A stretch of 64,000 bases of DNA from Paracoccus aestuarii (GTDB lineage Bacteria; Pseudomonadota; Alphaproteobacteria; Rhodobacterales; Rhodobacteraceae). The notes beneath the pieces were generated by a model. It was not told the DNA's origin. It saw nothing but the letters and a program-made list of their open reading frames with translations, and ran no database searches. The stretch covers positions 744,001 through 808,000 of the forward strand of contig NZ_CP067169.1 in the NCBI RefSeq assembly GCF_028553885.1, read 5' to 3'. Both the position numbers and the translations under genes were made by a program. Below, in pieces: positions 53,772 through 62,402 of this stretch; within the stretch, counting starts at the first letter, position 1; every line of letters starts with the position of its first letter.

Positions 53772-54646
53772 TAGGCGACCTTCTTCTCGACATAGCGGAA
53801 CTGGATCACGGTCAGCATGGCGACCAGGCCCATCAGGATGACCGACTGCGCGGCGGAACTGCCCAGGTTCTGGCCCACGAAGCCGTCGAAATAGACCTTG
53901 TAGACCATGATGTTCGTGGCCTGGGCCGGGCCGCCCTGGGTGGTGGCGTCGATCACCGCGAAGGTGTCGAACATCGCATAGACGATGTTCACGACCAGCA
54001 GAAAGAAGGTCGTCGGCGACAGCAGCGGAAAGGTGATGTCAAAGAAGCGCCGCACCGGGCCCGCCCCGTCGATGGCCGCGGCCTCGCGCAGGGATGCCGG
54101 GATGGCCTGCAGCCCCGCCAGGAAGAACAGGAAGTTGTAGCTGATCTGCTTCCAGGCGCTGGCGATCACCACCAGCGTCATGGCGTCGCCCTTGTTGCTG
54201 ATATGGTTCCAGTTATAGCCCAGCTGGCCCAGCAGATAGGGCATGATGCCGATGGTCGGGTTGAAGATGAACCACCACAGGATGCCCGCCACCGCGGGCG
54301 CCACCGCATAGGGCCAGACCAGCAGCGTGGTATAGACCCGGGTCGACCGGATCATCCGGTCCACGGCGATCGCCAGCAGCAGCGCGACCCCCATCGACAG
54401 CACCGTGACCGATATGGCGAAGACCGCCGTCACCTGCAGCGAATTGAGGTATTCCGGGCTGTTCCACAGCCTGCGGAAGTTGTCCAGGCCCACGAAGGTG
54501 GTGCGGATGCCGAAGGCGTCCTGGCGCAGAAAGCTCTGGCGCAGGGCCTGGGCTGCGGGCCACAGGAAGAAGATGAAGGTGATGATCAGCTGGGGGGCCA
54601 GCAGCAGCCAAGGCAGCAGCTGGTTTCGAAAGATGGTGCGCTTCAT
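53768..54646 (-). CDS. ugpA: Glycerol-3-phosphate ABC transporter permease
   Basis: A 292-residue MalF-type permease with six helices. It starts [20 protein letters not shown] as in UgpA proteins, has [21 protein letters not shown] and [16 protein letters not shown], and carries the coupling EAA loop [20 protein letters not shown]. It forms the channel with UgpE. It lies between ugpB (72-bp gap) and ugpE (overlap). Confidence 0.93.
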   Translation of the reverse strand: MKRTIFRNQLLPWLLLAPQLIITFIFFLWPAAQALRQSFLRQDAFGIRTTFVGLDNFRRLWNSPEYLNSLQVTAVFAISVTVLSMGVALLLAIAVDRMIRSTRVYTTLLVWPYAVAPAVAGILWWFIFNPTIGIMPYLLGQLGYNWNHISNKGDAMTLVVIASAWKQISYNFLFFLAGLQAIPASLREAAAIDGAGPVRRFFDITFPLLSPTTFFLLVVNIVYAMFDTFAVIDATTQGGPAQATNIMVYKVYFDGFVGQNLGSSAAQSVILMGLVAMLTVIQFRYVEKKVAY

Positions 54647-54718
54647 CGGCGGGCCTTCGGGAATGGGAAGACCGGGGCCGTGCGGTCCGCGCGGCCCCGG
54701 TCGGATCCTGGGGGACGG

Positions 54719-56026
54719 TTACTGGGCCTGGAACTGTTCCAGCAGGTCGTCACCGCGGGCGACGACCGAATCCAGCGCGCCCTGGGCGTCCTTGGATCCG
54801 GCCAGCAGCTGCTCGAACTCCTCGTCGATGATGCCGCGGATCTGCACGTAATTGCCGAAGCGCAGGCCCTTGGAATTCTCGGTCGGATCGTTCAGCGTGA
54901 TCTGGTTGATGCCGGTATCCGCGCCGGGGTTCTCGGCGTAGTAATCGGCCATCGCCTCGCGCGCGGCCTCGGTGATCGGCAGATAGCCGGTGGCCGACGC
55001 CCAATCCGCCTGGACCTCAGGCTGGGTCAGATAGTCGAAGAAGGCGGCGGCGGCCGCATATTCCTCGTCCGACTTGCCCGACAGCACCCACAGGGTCGCG
55101 CCGCCGATGATGCTGTTCTGGGGCGCGCCCTCGACATCGTCGTAATAGGGCAGCATGCCGAAGCCCAGATCGAAGGCCGATGCATTGGCGATCACGCCCG
55201 CCCGGCTGGCCGAGCTGCCCATCATCATCGCGCATTCCTGCGAATAGAACATCGGCGCCGCGCCATCCGCGCCGACCGGGCCGCCATATTTGAACAGACC
55301 CTCATCGGCCCAGGACTTCAGGTTGCCCCAGTGCTTGACCTGGACGGGGCCGTTCAGCGACAGCCGCGCCTCGGTCCCGCCGAAGCCGTTCTCCAGCGTG
55401 CCGATGGGCTGGTTGTGCCACGCGGACAGGTTCTCGGTCTGGATCCAGCTGACCCATTGCGTGGTGAAGCCGCAGCTGGCCGCGCCCGATTCCATGATCT
55501 GGCGGCTGAACTGCTCCAGCTCGGCCCAGGTCCGGGGCGGCTGTTCGGGGTCGAGGCCCGCCGTCTCGAAGACGGATTTGTTGTAATAGAGGATCGGGGT
55601 CGAGCTGTTGAACGGCATGGACAGCATGTTGCCGTCCGTATCGGTGTAATAGCCCACGACCGAGGGCAGGAAGGCGTCGGCGTCAAAATCCTGGCCGTGC
55701 TCCTCCATCAGCTGGTGGACCGGGACGATGGCGCCCTCGGCGGCCATCATCGTGCCGGTGCCGACCTCGAAGACCTGCACGATGGCGGGCTGCTGGTTGG
55801 CCCGGAAGGCGGCGATCGCGGCCGTCATGGTTTCCGGATAGGTGCCCTTGTAGGACGGCATGACGCGATAGTCGTCCTGGCTGTCGTTGAAGCCCTGCGC
55901 GACTTCCTCCAGCTTGGCGCCCAGTTCGCCGCCCATGGCGTGCCACCATTCGATGCTGGTCTGGGCCTGTGCGGTGCCAAGCGATGCCAGCAGGGCCACC
56001 ACGGATGCGGTGCTCAGTCGGTTCAT
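54719..56026 (-). CDS. ugpB: Glycerol-3-phosphate ABC transporter substrate-binding protein
   Basis: A 435-residue periplasmic protein. The ATG at 56026 has GGGAGG upstream; the signal peptide runs to about residue 21 (VVALLASLGTAQAQ). It follows E. coli UgpB along most of its length: EWWHAMGGELGAKLEEVAQGF, VFEVGTGTMMAAEGAIVPV, MPFNSSTPILYYNKSVFETAG LDPEQPP, APQNSIIGGATLWVLSGK and KGLRFGNYVQIRGIIDEE. It captures sn-glycerol-3-phosphate and glycerophosphodiesters. A Pho box upstream places the operon under PhoB, as in E. coli. Confidence 0.94.
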   Translation of the reverse strand: MNRLSTASVVALLASLGTAQAQTSIEWWHAMGGELGAKLEEVAQGFNDSQDDYRVMPSYKGTYPETMTAAIAAFRANQQPAIVQVFEVGTGTMMAAEGAIVPVHQLMEEHGQDFDADAFLPSVVGYYTDTDGNMLSMPFNSSTPILYYNKSVFETAGLDPEQPPRTWAELEQFSRQIMESGAASCGFTTQWVSWIQTENLSAWHNQPIGTLENGFGGTEARLSLNGPVQVKHWGNLKSWADEGLFKYGGPVGADGAAPMFYSQECAMMMGSSASRAGVIANASAFDLGFGMLPYYDDVEGAPQNSIIGGATLWVLSGKSDEEYAAAAAFFDYLTQPEVQADWASATGYLPITEAAREAMADYYAENPGADTGINQITLNDPTENSKGLRFGNYVQIRGIIDEEFEQLLAGSKDAQGALDSVVARGDDLLEQFQAQ

Positions 56027-56098
56027 TGTTGTCCCTCCCCTCATGGAGTTGCGATGCCGGACCCGCCTAGCGGGGTGTCATGACGGCTTCGCAACGCT

Positions 56099-56120
56099 CA
56101 TGTGACAGTCATGTGACGGC
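56099..56120 (-). promoter_or_regulatory. Pho box upstream of ugpB
   Basis: Two 11-bp tandem units: on the plus strand CATGTGACAGT (56099-56109) and CATGTGACGGC (56110-56120). On the coding strand this reads CCGTCAC-ATGA-CTGTCAC, close to the PhoB consensus. It is 73 bp before the ugpB ATG, the same distance as the Pho box from pstS. Confidence 0.75.
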
Positions 56121-56132
56121 GGAGGGGATCGG

Positions 56133-57134
56133 TCAACGATTTTCGTGGATGTTCGGTTTTTTCCGCATCCGCGCGATGGGCCGGCGCAGCGTTTCGATCA
56201 GCGGCGAAATCACCCTGTTTGCGATCGGCAGCAGCGCCAGCCCCACGGCCAGGCCGATGATTCCGTCCAGAAACGCCGTCACCGCCCAAGCTGCGGCACC
56301 CCCCGCGGCGGGCAGGGCCAGGGCTGCGGCATCGGACCAGCGGTGGATCGTCGCATAGGGTTCGTGCCAGCCCAGATCATGCAGCCCGTGGACGATGATC
56401 TGGCCACCGACCCAGATCATCGCGGCCGTGCCCACCACGGTCAGCACCCGCATGAATCCCGGCATGACCTTGACGATGCCGCGCCCGAAGGCCGCCACCG
56501 CGCCCCGGCGGCGCGTGGCCAGATGCACGCCGACATCGTCGGCCTTCACCACCAGCGCGACGAAGCCATAGACGGCCGCCGTGATCGCCACCGCCACCAA
56601 TGCCAGGATCACCGCCTTGGCCATCAGGCTGTCGCCCACCGGGATGGTGGAGAGCGCGATGGTCATGATTTCGGCCGAGAGGATGAAGTCGGTCTTGATG
56701 GCGCCCGCGACGCGCTCCTCCTCCAGCGCGGCGCCGTTGGTTCCGGGATGGGTATGGGCGGGGCTGTCGTGATCGGCACTGGGATGGAACAGATGGGCCA
56801 CCTTATGCGCGCCCTCATAGCACAGATAGGCGCCCCCCAGCATCAGCAGCGGCGGGATCGCGCCGGGCGCCAAGGCCGACAGGGCCAGCGCCACGGGCAG
56901 CAGGATCACCAGCTTGTTGAACAGCGATCCGCGGGCGATCTTCCACACGATGGGCAGCTCGCGCGCGGCGTCAAAGCCCTGGACGTATTTCGGCGTCACC
57001 GCGGCATCGTCGATGACCGCCCCCGCCGCCTTGGCGCCCGCGCGGGCCGCCTGTCCCGCCACGTCGTCGATCGAGGCCGCGGCCACTTTCGAAATGCTGG
57101 CGATATCGTCAAGAAGCGCGATCAGACCGCTCAT
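56133..57134 (-). CDS. DUF808-family inner membrane protein (YedI-like)
   Basis: A 333-residue membrane protein. It has the family start MSGLIALLDDIASISKVAAA and DDAAVTPKYVQGFDAARELP IVWKIARGSLFNK, then several hydrophobic helices (LVILLPVALALSALAPGAIPP, ILALVAVAITAAVYGFVALVV, VVGTAAMIWVGGQIIVHGL, and a C-terminal pair). The family has no established function. The start at 57134 fits family N-termini; an upstream ATG at 57152 is possible. It runs in the same direction as ugp and ends 106 bp before ugpB starts, with the Pho box in that gap. Confidence 0.9.
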   Translation of the reverse strand: MSGLIALLDDIASISKVAAASIDDVAGQAARAGAKAAGAVIDDAAVTPKYVQGFDAARELPIVWKIARGSLFNKLVILLPVALALSALAPGAIPPLLMLGGAYLCYEGAHKVAHLFHPSADHDSPAHTHPGTNGAALEEERVAGAIKTDFILSAEIMTIALSTIPVGDSLMAKAVILALVAVAITAAVYGFVALVVKADDVGVHLATRRRGAVAAFGRGIVKVMPGFMRVLTVVGTAAMIWVGGQIIVHGLHDLGWHEPYATIHRWSDAAALALPAAGGAAAWAVTAFLDGIIGLAVGLALLPIANRVISPLIETLRRPIARMRKKPNIHENR

Positions 57135-57313
57135 CCCCGTCACCCTCTGCATGGCCCGGCTGCGACGTGCTGTCGCAGACCCTGCGGGCCAGCCTGAACG
57201 CGCCAGCGATGCGCGGGTTCACGGGACCCACGCGAAAAGGCCTGCGCAGTGGGGACTGCGCGGGCCGGGGCTGCGATGTCGGGGGGACCAGGCGGCCCCT
57301 TGGCCTGCCGGGC

Positions 57314-57880
57314 TTACGAGGCCGGCAGCAGGACCGTGTCGATGACGTGGATCACGCCGTTCGACTGGTCCACGTCGGGGATGTTGACCGTGGCGGTGTT
57401 GCCGTTCTCGTCCGTGATCAGCAGCGCGTTGTCGGTGTCGCGGATCGACGCGGTCAGCGTGCAGCCGCCCACGGTCTCCAGTTCGGCCGAGCCGCCGCCC
57501 GACATGATCATGTTGCCGACGGCGGGCGAGAAGGCCTCGGTCGGGACCACGTGGCAGGTCAGGACGGTCTGCAGCTGTTCCAGGTTCTCGGGCTGCAGCA
57601 GGGTGTCGACGGTGCCGGCGGGCAGCTTGTCGAAGGCGGCGTTGGTGGGGGCGAAGACGGTGAAGGGTCCGGGGCCGGACAGCGTCTCGGCCAGGCCCGC
57701 GGCCTGGACCGCCGCGACCAGCGTGGTGTGATCGGCCGAATTCACGGCGTTCTCGACGATGTTGCGCTCGGGCAGCATCTCGGCTCCGCCGACCATGGTG
57801 TTCTGTGCCAGGGCGGGCGCGCCCAGGGCCAGGGTCGCGGCCAGGATCGAGGCGCCGGTCTTGGTGAAGCGAATGGTCAT
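57314..57880 (-). CDS. Fasciclin (FAS1)-domain secreted protein
   Basis: A 188-residue exported protein with a signal peptide (ILAATLALGAPALAQ, cleavage near residue 25) and one FAS1 domain. The H1 box is LSGPGPFTVFAPTNAAFDKLP and the H2 region INIPDVDQSNGVIHVIDTVLLP-like (written NIPDVDQSNGVIHVID). FAS1 domains mediate adhesion or surface interactions. It lies downstream of an ECF sigma/anti-sigma pair and has its own 101-bp leader that folds into a strong hairpin, so it is probably expressed separately from that pair. Confidence 0.92.
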   Translation of the reverse strand: MTIRFTKTGASILAATLALGAPALAQNTMVGGAEMLPERNIVENAVNSADHTTLVAAVQAAGLAETLSGPGPFTVFAPTNAAFDKLPAGTVDTLLQPENLEQLQTVLTCHVVPTEAFSPAVGNMIMSGGGSAELETVGGCTLTASIRDTDNALLITDENGNTATVNIPDVDQSNGVIHVIDTVLLPAS

Positions 57881-57893
57881 TGTCTTCCTCCGG

Positions 57894-57934
57894 GTTTGAA
57901 GCGGGGCACCTGTCGGCGCCCGGTGCCTTCAAAC
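57894..57934 (-). promoter_or_regulatory. 5'-UTR hairpin of the fasciclin gene
   Basis: GTTTGAAG (57894-57901) plus GCACC (57906-57910) pair with GGTGCCTTCAAAC (57922-57934): 13 base pairs with one 4-base bulge. The stem ends right before the ribosome site (CGGAGGAAG on the coding strand), 13 bases ahead of the ATG. It could stabilise the mRNA or control translation. Transcription through it is assumed. Confidence 0.5.
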
Positions 57935-57945
57935 ACGGGAGGGGT

Positions 57946-57968
57946 GGGGAAAGGTTGCGCCTTTCCCC
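57946..57968 (-). terminator. Hairpin after the anti-sigma gene
   Basis: A perfect 9-bp stem, GGGGAAAGG (57946-57954) and CCTTTCCCC (57960-57968), with the loop TTGCG. It starts 13 bases past the anti-sigma stop on the minus strand and separates that operon from the fasciclin gene. Confidence 0.55.
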
Positions 57969-57981
57969 GATCAACCCGTCT

Positions 57982-58689
57982 TCACATGGACGTGAGCGCG
58001 GCGATGGCCAGCACCGGCCCGGTCGCCTGGCCCGTGGGCGACCCGCCGGTCGGTTCGTCCGAGAGGGCCAGCTGGACCTGCGGCCCGGGTTCCAGCCCTT
58101 GGGGCAGGTCGATGCGCGCCGATCCGTCACGCGGCACCACCCCGAGCGACAGCGGCGTCGCATCGGCATCAGCGATCCACCAGATCTCCCAATCGCGGCC
58201 TTGGGGCGCGGGCTGGCCCTGCAGGGCGACCTCCAGCTGGCGGTCGGTGACGCGGGCCGTGACCGCAAGCGCGGCCTCGGGGGATTCCAGCCGGGCCTGA
58301 TAGCCGGGCTGGGCGGGCGTCGTGCCCGTGCCCGGCAGCCAGATGGCGACCGCAACGGCCGCGGCGGCGGCCAGCCCGGCCAGCGCGCCGATCGGGCCCC
58401 GCCACCACGGGCGCGGCGCGGCGGGGTCGTTGCTCAGCGGCGGGGTCGCATGGCCCAGCCTTTCGCGGATGGCCTGACGCGCGCGGGCGGGGGCCATGAC
58501 GGGGGTCAGATCCTCGGCCATGGCGGCCAGCCGTTCCTGCCAGTCGCAGACGGCGCGGGCGAAGGCCGGGTCGGCATCCATGCGGGCGCGGGCCTCGCGG
58601 GCCTCGTCGCCCTCCAGCAGGCCCAAAGCCTGTTCGGCGGCCAGGGCCTCGGTTTCCTCGGCCGGGGTCAGGGGGGTATCAGGGGTCAT
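57982..58689 (-). CDS. Anti-sigma factor, RskA/ChrR-like membrane type
   Basis: A 235-residue membrane-anchored anti-sigma factor. The cytoplasmic N-terminus (1-90) has the helical anti-sigma layout (EQALGLLEGDEAREARARMD, FARAVCDWQERLAAM). One transmembrane helix lies at about 95-117 (IGALAGLAAAAAVAVAIWLPG). The periplasmic C-terminus is an RskA domain (WEIWWIADADATPLSLGV, LPQGLEPGPQVQLALSDEP). A canonical HxxxCxxC zinc motif is not seen. Its start overlaps the sigma gene stop (ATGA), the normal pairing, and it would sequester that sigma factor until proteolysis. Confidence 0.9.
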   Translation of the reverse strand: MTPDTPLTPAEETEALAAEQALGLLEGDEAREARARMDADPAFARAVCDWQERLAAMAEDLTPVMAPARARQAIRERLGHATPPLSNDPAAPRPWWRGPIGALAGLAAAAAVAVAIWLPGTGTTPAQPGYQARLESPEAALAVTARVTDRQLEVALQGQPAPQGRDWEIWWIADADATPLSLGVVPRDGSARIDLPQGLEPGPQVQLALSDEPTGGSPTGQATGPVLAIAALTSM

Positions 58690-59258
58690 TGGCTGACGCA
58701 GTCCTTCAGGCGCAACAGGCTGCGGCGCAGCCAGCTGCGGGCGGTATTGATGGGGATGCCCGCGCTTTCGGCCAGATCGGCATAGCTGGCGCCCTCCAGA
58801 TAGACGGCGCGCACGGCGATGGCCTGGGGTTCGGCCAGCCGGTTCAGGCATTCGTCCAGCATGCGGCGCTGCTGGGCCAGGATGGTTTCCGATTCGGGGC
58901 CGGGGGCGGGGCAGGCCATGTCCAGGGCCGCATCCTCGGGGGCGGTGGCGGGGCGGGCGGCGCGGGCGCGCAGCCGGTCGATGGCGCGGTTGCGCGCGAT
59001 GGTGATCAGCCAGGTCATCGGCGACAGCCCGTTCGCGGCATAGCGTCCCGCGCCCTGCCAGATGCGGATATACACCTCCTGCAGGGTCTCCTCGGCCTCG
59101 GGGCGGTCGCGCAGGACGGACATGCAGACGGCGTGCAGCTTGGCCGATGTCGCGTCATAGAGCGCATCGAAGGCGTCGCGGTCACCCAGGGCAATGCGCG
59201 ATATCAGCTTTTCCAGCTGGGTATGGCGGGGGTCTGTCACCGGGAAATATCCTGTCAT
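58686..59258 (-). CDS. ECF RNA polymerase sigma factor (SigK-like)
   Basis: A 190-residue extracytoplasmic-function sigma factor. Region 2 ([56 protein letters not shown]) binds the -10 element; region 4 ([42 protein letters not shown]) binds the -35. Layout and partner (RskA-type anti-sigma) resemble the SigK group. The associated fasciclin gene next door is also typical of that group in other bacteria. I could not identify its promoter motif with confidence. Confidence 0.92.
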   Translation of the reverse strand: MTGYFPVTDPRHTQLEKLISRIALGDRDAFDALYDATSAKLHAVCMSVLRDRPEAEETLQEVYIRIWQGAGRYAANGLSPMTWLITIARNRAIDRLRARAARPATAPEDAALDMACPAPGPESETILAQQRRMLDECLNRLAEPQAIAVRAVYLEGASYADLAESAGIPINTARSWLRRSLLRLKDCVSQ

Positions 59259-59395
59259 CGGGGTCGCGCCACCTTAGGAACGGGGCCCCGGGGCGTCAAC
59301 GTGGGCCGGGGGGGACCGGCGGCACTCTGCCGCGCCTTGCGCCGGTTGCGGGAATGGGCGATCAATGCGCCGATGTGATGGAAAGGGCCGGACCG

Positions 59396-60367
59396 ATGCT
59401 GGACATGAACGCCAAACCCACCGAAGAGATCGACCTGCGCGAGGTGTTCGGTCTGGACAGCGACATGAAGGTGCGCGGCTTTGCCGAACGGACCGAGCGG
59501 GTGCCCGACATCGACAGCACCTACAAGTTCGACCCCGACACCACGATGGCGATCCTGGCGGGGTTTGCCTATAACCGCCGGGTAATGGTGCAGGGCTATC
59601 ACGGCACGGGCAAATCGACCCATATCGAACAGATCGCGGCGCGGCTGAACTGGCCCTGCGTACGGGTGAACCTGGACAGCCATGTCAGCCGGATCGACCT
59701 GATCGGCAAGGACGCGATCAAGCTGGTGGACGGCAAGCAGGTCACCGTCTTCCACGAGGGCATCCTGCCTTGGGCCTTGCGCAACCCGACCGCGATCGTC
59801 TTCGACGAATATGACGCGGGCCGCGCGGACGTGATGTTCGTCATCCAGCGCGTACTGGAGGCGGACGGCAAGCTGACCCTGCTGGATCAGAACGAGGTCA
59901 TCACGCCGAACCCCTATTTCCGCCTGTTCGCCACCGCGAATACGGTGGGCCTGGGCGACACGACCGGCCTTTACCACGGCACCCAGCAGATCAACCAGGG
60001 CCAGATGGACCGCTGGTCGCTGGTCGCCACGCTGAACTATCTGCGCCACGATGCCGAGGCCGCCATCGTGCTGGCCAAGGTGCCGCAATACAACACGGAA
60101 AAGGGCCGCAAGATCATCAACCAGATGGTCACCTTGGCCGACCTGACCCGCACCGCCTTCATGCAGGGCGACCTGTCCACGGTGATGAGCCCGCGCACGG
60201 TCATCGCCTGGGCCCAGAACGCGCGGATCTTCGACAATGTGGGCTATGCCTTCCGCCTGACCTTCCTGAACAAATGCGACGAGCTGGAGCGTCAGACCGT
60301 GGCCGAGTTCTATCAGCGCCTGTTCGACGAGGAACTGCCCGAAAGCGCCGTCGCCAAGGCGGGCTGA
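59396..60367 (+). CDS. cobS: Cobaltochelatase subunit CobS
   Basis: A 323-residue AAA+ ATPase of the aerobic cobaltochelatase (CobNST), which inserts Co2+ into hydrogenobyrinate a,c-diamide. Walker A is [18 protein letters not shown] (residues 64-81) and Walker [18 protein letters not shown]; sensor-like [11 protein letters not shown] follows. The start [20 protein letters not shown] is the family norm; an in-frame ATG at 59378 is possible. cobT, its ring partner, is not downstream: a convergent nikR gene follows 10 bp later. Confidence 0.94.
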   Translation: MLDMNAKPTEEIDLREVFGLDSDMKVRGFAERTERVPDIDSTYKFDPDTTMAILAGFAYNRRVMVQGYHGTGKSTHIEQIAARLNWPCVRVNLDSHVSRIDLIGKDAIKLVDGKQVTVFHEGILPWALRNPTAIVFDEYDAGRADVMFVIQRVLEADGKLTLLDQNEVITPNPYFRLFATANTVGLGDTTGLYHGTQQINQGQMDRWSLVATLNYLRHDAEAAIVLAKVPQYNTEKGRKIINQMVTLADLTRTAFMQGDLSTVMSPRTVIAWAQNARIFDNVGYAFRLTFLNKCDELERQTVAEFYQRLFDEELPESAVAKAG

Positions 60368-60368
60368 C

Positions 60369-60390
60369 CGGCCCCCGTCACGGCAGGGGC
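60369..60390. terminator. Possible hairpin between cobS and nikR
   Basis: GCCCC (about 60371-60375) and GGGGC (60386-60390) pair around CGTCACGGCA in the 10-bp gap between the convergent cobS and nikR stops, extending into nikR. A short stem without a U-run; weak evidence. Confidence 0.35.
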
Positions 60391-60776
60391 ATGACATGCA
60401 GGCGGCCCATCCTGACGCCCTTCTGCGTCAGGATGGCGTCGGCCATGGCCCGCACCTCGGCCACCGATCCGCGCAGCACCACCACCTCCAGGCAGTCGTC
60501 ATGGCTGACATGGACATGCAGCGTGGACAGCGCCAGGTGGTGATGGCGATGCGCCTCGGCCGTCAGGCGGCGCGACAGGTCGCGCGCCTCGTGATCGAAC
60601 AGATAGCTCAGCGTCGCGATGCAGGCGGCATCCGGGTCGGCGTCGGTCTCGGCCATCTGCATGCCGGCCAGGATGTCGCGCATCGCCTCGGACCGGCTGG
60701 GATAGCCGCGCCGGTCGGCATAGGCGTCCAGCGCGTCCAGCTGGCTGTCGTCGATGGTCATGGTCACGCGCTGCAT
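60378..60776 (-). CDS. nikR: Nickel-responsive repressor NikR
   Basis: A 132-residue ribbon-helix-helix repressor with a C-terminal ACT-like nickel domain. The N-terminus MQRVTMTIDDSQLDALDAYA and YPSRSEAMRDILAG form the DNA-binding part. The high-affinity nickel ligands fall at exactly the E. coli positions: His76, His87, His89 (STLHVHV) and Cys95 (SHDDC). AGGAGG precedes the ATG. It is divergent from nikA across a near-consensus NikR operator, so it should shut off the nik operon when nickel is sufficient. Confidence 0.95.
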   Translation of the reverse strand: MQRVTMTIDDSQLDALDAYADRRGYPSRSEAMRDILAGMQMAETDADPDAACIATLSYLFDHEARDLSRRLTAEAHRHHHLALSTLHVHVSHDDCLEVVVLRGSVAEVRAMADAILTQKGVRMGRLHVMPLP

Positions 60777-60863
60777 GGGGCCTCCTGCCTGCAAAACGGG
60801 CAGTCGCCATGCCCGACAGCCCCGTTCTAGCCCCCGCGCCTTGCCTTGGCCACCGGCGCGGCC

Positions 60864-60891
60864 GTATGCGCAATCCGATGCTTTGTCATAC
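60864..60891. promoter_or_regulatory. NikR operator
   Basis: GTATGC (60864-60869), 16 bases, TCATAC (60886-60891). This differs by one base from the E. coli operator GTATGA-N16-TCATAC, and the dyad extends to CCGTATG/CATACGG. It lies in the nikR-nikA gap, ends 14 bases before the nikA ATG, and abuts the ribosome site GGAAAGG. Confidence 0.88.
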
Positions 60892-60905
60892 GGAAAGGTC
60901 CCCCG

Positions 60906-62402
60906 ATGCGCCTCGCCCTTGCCCTGACCGCGCTGCTGGCACCGCTGCCGGCGGCCGCCGCGCCCGACCTGGTCCTGGCCATCGGCGGCGAGCCCGAGAC
61001 CGGCTTCGACCCGATCCGGGGCTGGGGCACCTATGGCAACCCGCTGTTCCAGTCGACCCTGCTGCGCCGCGACGCCGATCTGGCCACGCAGCCGGACCTG
61101 GCCGAGGACTGGCAGCTGTCCGAGGACCGGCTGGTCTGGACCGTGACCCTCCGCGAGGGGGTGCGGTTTTCCGACGGATCGCCCCTGACGGCGCGGGATG
61201 CGGCCTTCACCTTCATGACCGCGAAGCAGGTCCCCGACAGCCTGGACCTGTCCGCGATGGACCGGGCCGAGGCGCTGGACGACCGCACCCTCCGCATCAC
61301 GCTGAACCGCCCCTGGATCACCTTCACCGAGACCTTTTACACCTTGGGCATCGTTCCCGAGGCGAGCTATGGCCCCGGATATGGCCGCGCGCCGGTGGGA
61401 TCGGGGCCCTACAGCCTGGTCTCGTGGTCCGAGGGCGAACAGCTGATCGTGCGCCGCAACGAGGCCTATCACGGCCAGATGCCGCAGTTCGAGCAGATCA
61501 CCTTCCTGTTCACCGGGGCCGATACCGGGCTGGCGGCGGCGCAGGCTGGGCAGGCGCATCTGGTGGCCGTGCCCGCGCAACTGGCCGGGCGGGTGCCGCA
61601 GGGCTTTCGGCCCGTGGTCGCGCAGACGGTGGACAATCGGGGCCTGTCGATGCCCGCGGATGCGCCCGTCACCTCGGACCCGGCGATCCGGCAGGCGCTG
61701 AATCTGGGCCTTGATCGCGCGCTGATCGCCGAGGTCGCGCTGGAGGGGCATGGCACCCCCGCCTTCGGCCCCGCCGACGGCCTGCCTTGGGCCGGGCCGG
61801 ACGACCTGTTGGAGCATGACGCGCAGGCCGCGATGGCGGTGCTGGACCGGGCCGGATGGCTGCCCGGCCCCGACGGCATCCGCGCCCGCGACGGGCTGCG
61901 GGCGGCCATCGCGCTGAACTATCCGGCGGGCGATCCGACGCGGCAGGCCCTGGCCGAGGTCACGGCGGAGCTGGCCCGCCCCCTGGGCATCCAGGTCACC
62001 CCCAAGGGCGGCAGCTGGGACGCGATCCAGCGGGTGATGCATGACGAGCCCGTGGTCTTCGGCTTCGGCAGCCATTCGCCCTATCAGCTCTATACGCTCT
62101 ATTCCTCGGCGGTGGCGCGGACGGGCTGGATGAATCCCGGCGGCTATGCCAGCGCCGAGGTCGATGCCGTCTTCGCCCGCGCCCAGGCCGCCGAAAGCAT
62201 GGAGGCCGCCGCCCCGATCTGGGCCGAGGCCGCGGCCCATTACGGCGTGCATGGCGACAATGCCTGGGTCTGGCTGGTCAATCTGGACCATGTCTATCTG
62301 GCGCATGACTGCCTGGATCTGGGCGCCACCCAGATCGAGCCGCATGGCCATGGCTGGCCCGTCACCGCGACCTTGGCCGATTGGCGCTGGACCTGCGGAT
62401 GA
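60906..62402 (+). CDS. nikA: Nickel ABC transporter substrate-binding protein
   Basis: A 498-residue periplasmic binding protein of the peptide/nickel (SBP_bac_5) family. The signal peptide is MRLALALTALLAPLPAAAA. The mature start DLVLAIGGEPETGFDPIRGWG and LREGVRFSDGSPLTARDAAFT are typical of NikA and relatives. Nickel specificity is assigned from the operator and NikR gene directly upstream, since oligopeptide-binding proteins share the fold. His residues near the C-terminus (IEPHGHGW) may help coordinate a nickel complex. It is coupled to nikB by a four-base overlap. Confidence 0.88.
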   Translation: MRLALALTALLAPLPAAAAPDLVLAIGGEPETGFDPIRGWGTYGNPLFQSTLLRRDADLATQPDLAEDWQLSEDRLVWTVTLREGVRFSDGSPLTARDAAFTFMTAKQVPDSLDLSAMDRAEALDDRTLRITLNRPWITFTETFYTLGIVPEASYGPGYGRAPVGSGPYSLVSWSEGEQLIVRRNEAYHGQMPQFEQITFLFTGADTGLAAAQAGQAHLVAVPAQLAGRVPQGFRPVVAQTVDNRGLSMPADAPVTSDPAIRQALNLGLDRALIAEVALEGHGTPAFGPADGLPWAGPDDLLEHDAQAAMAVLDRAGWLPGPDGIRARDGLRAAIALNYPAGDPTRQALAEVTAELARPLGIQVTPKGGSWDAIQRVMHDEPVVFGFGSHSPYQLYTLYSSAVARTGWMNPGGYASAEVDAVFARAQAAESMEAAAPIWAEAAAHYGVHGDNAWVWLVNLDHVYLAHDCLDLGATQIEPHGHGWPVTATLADWRWTCG

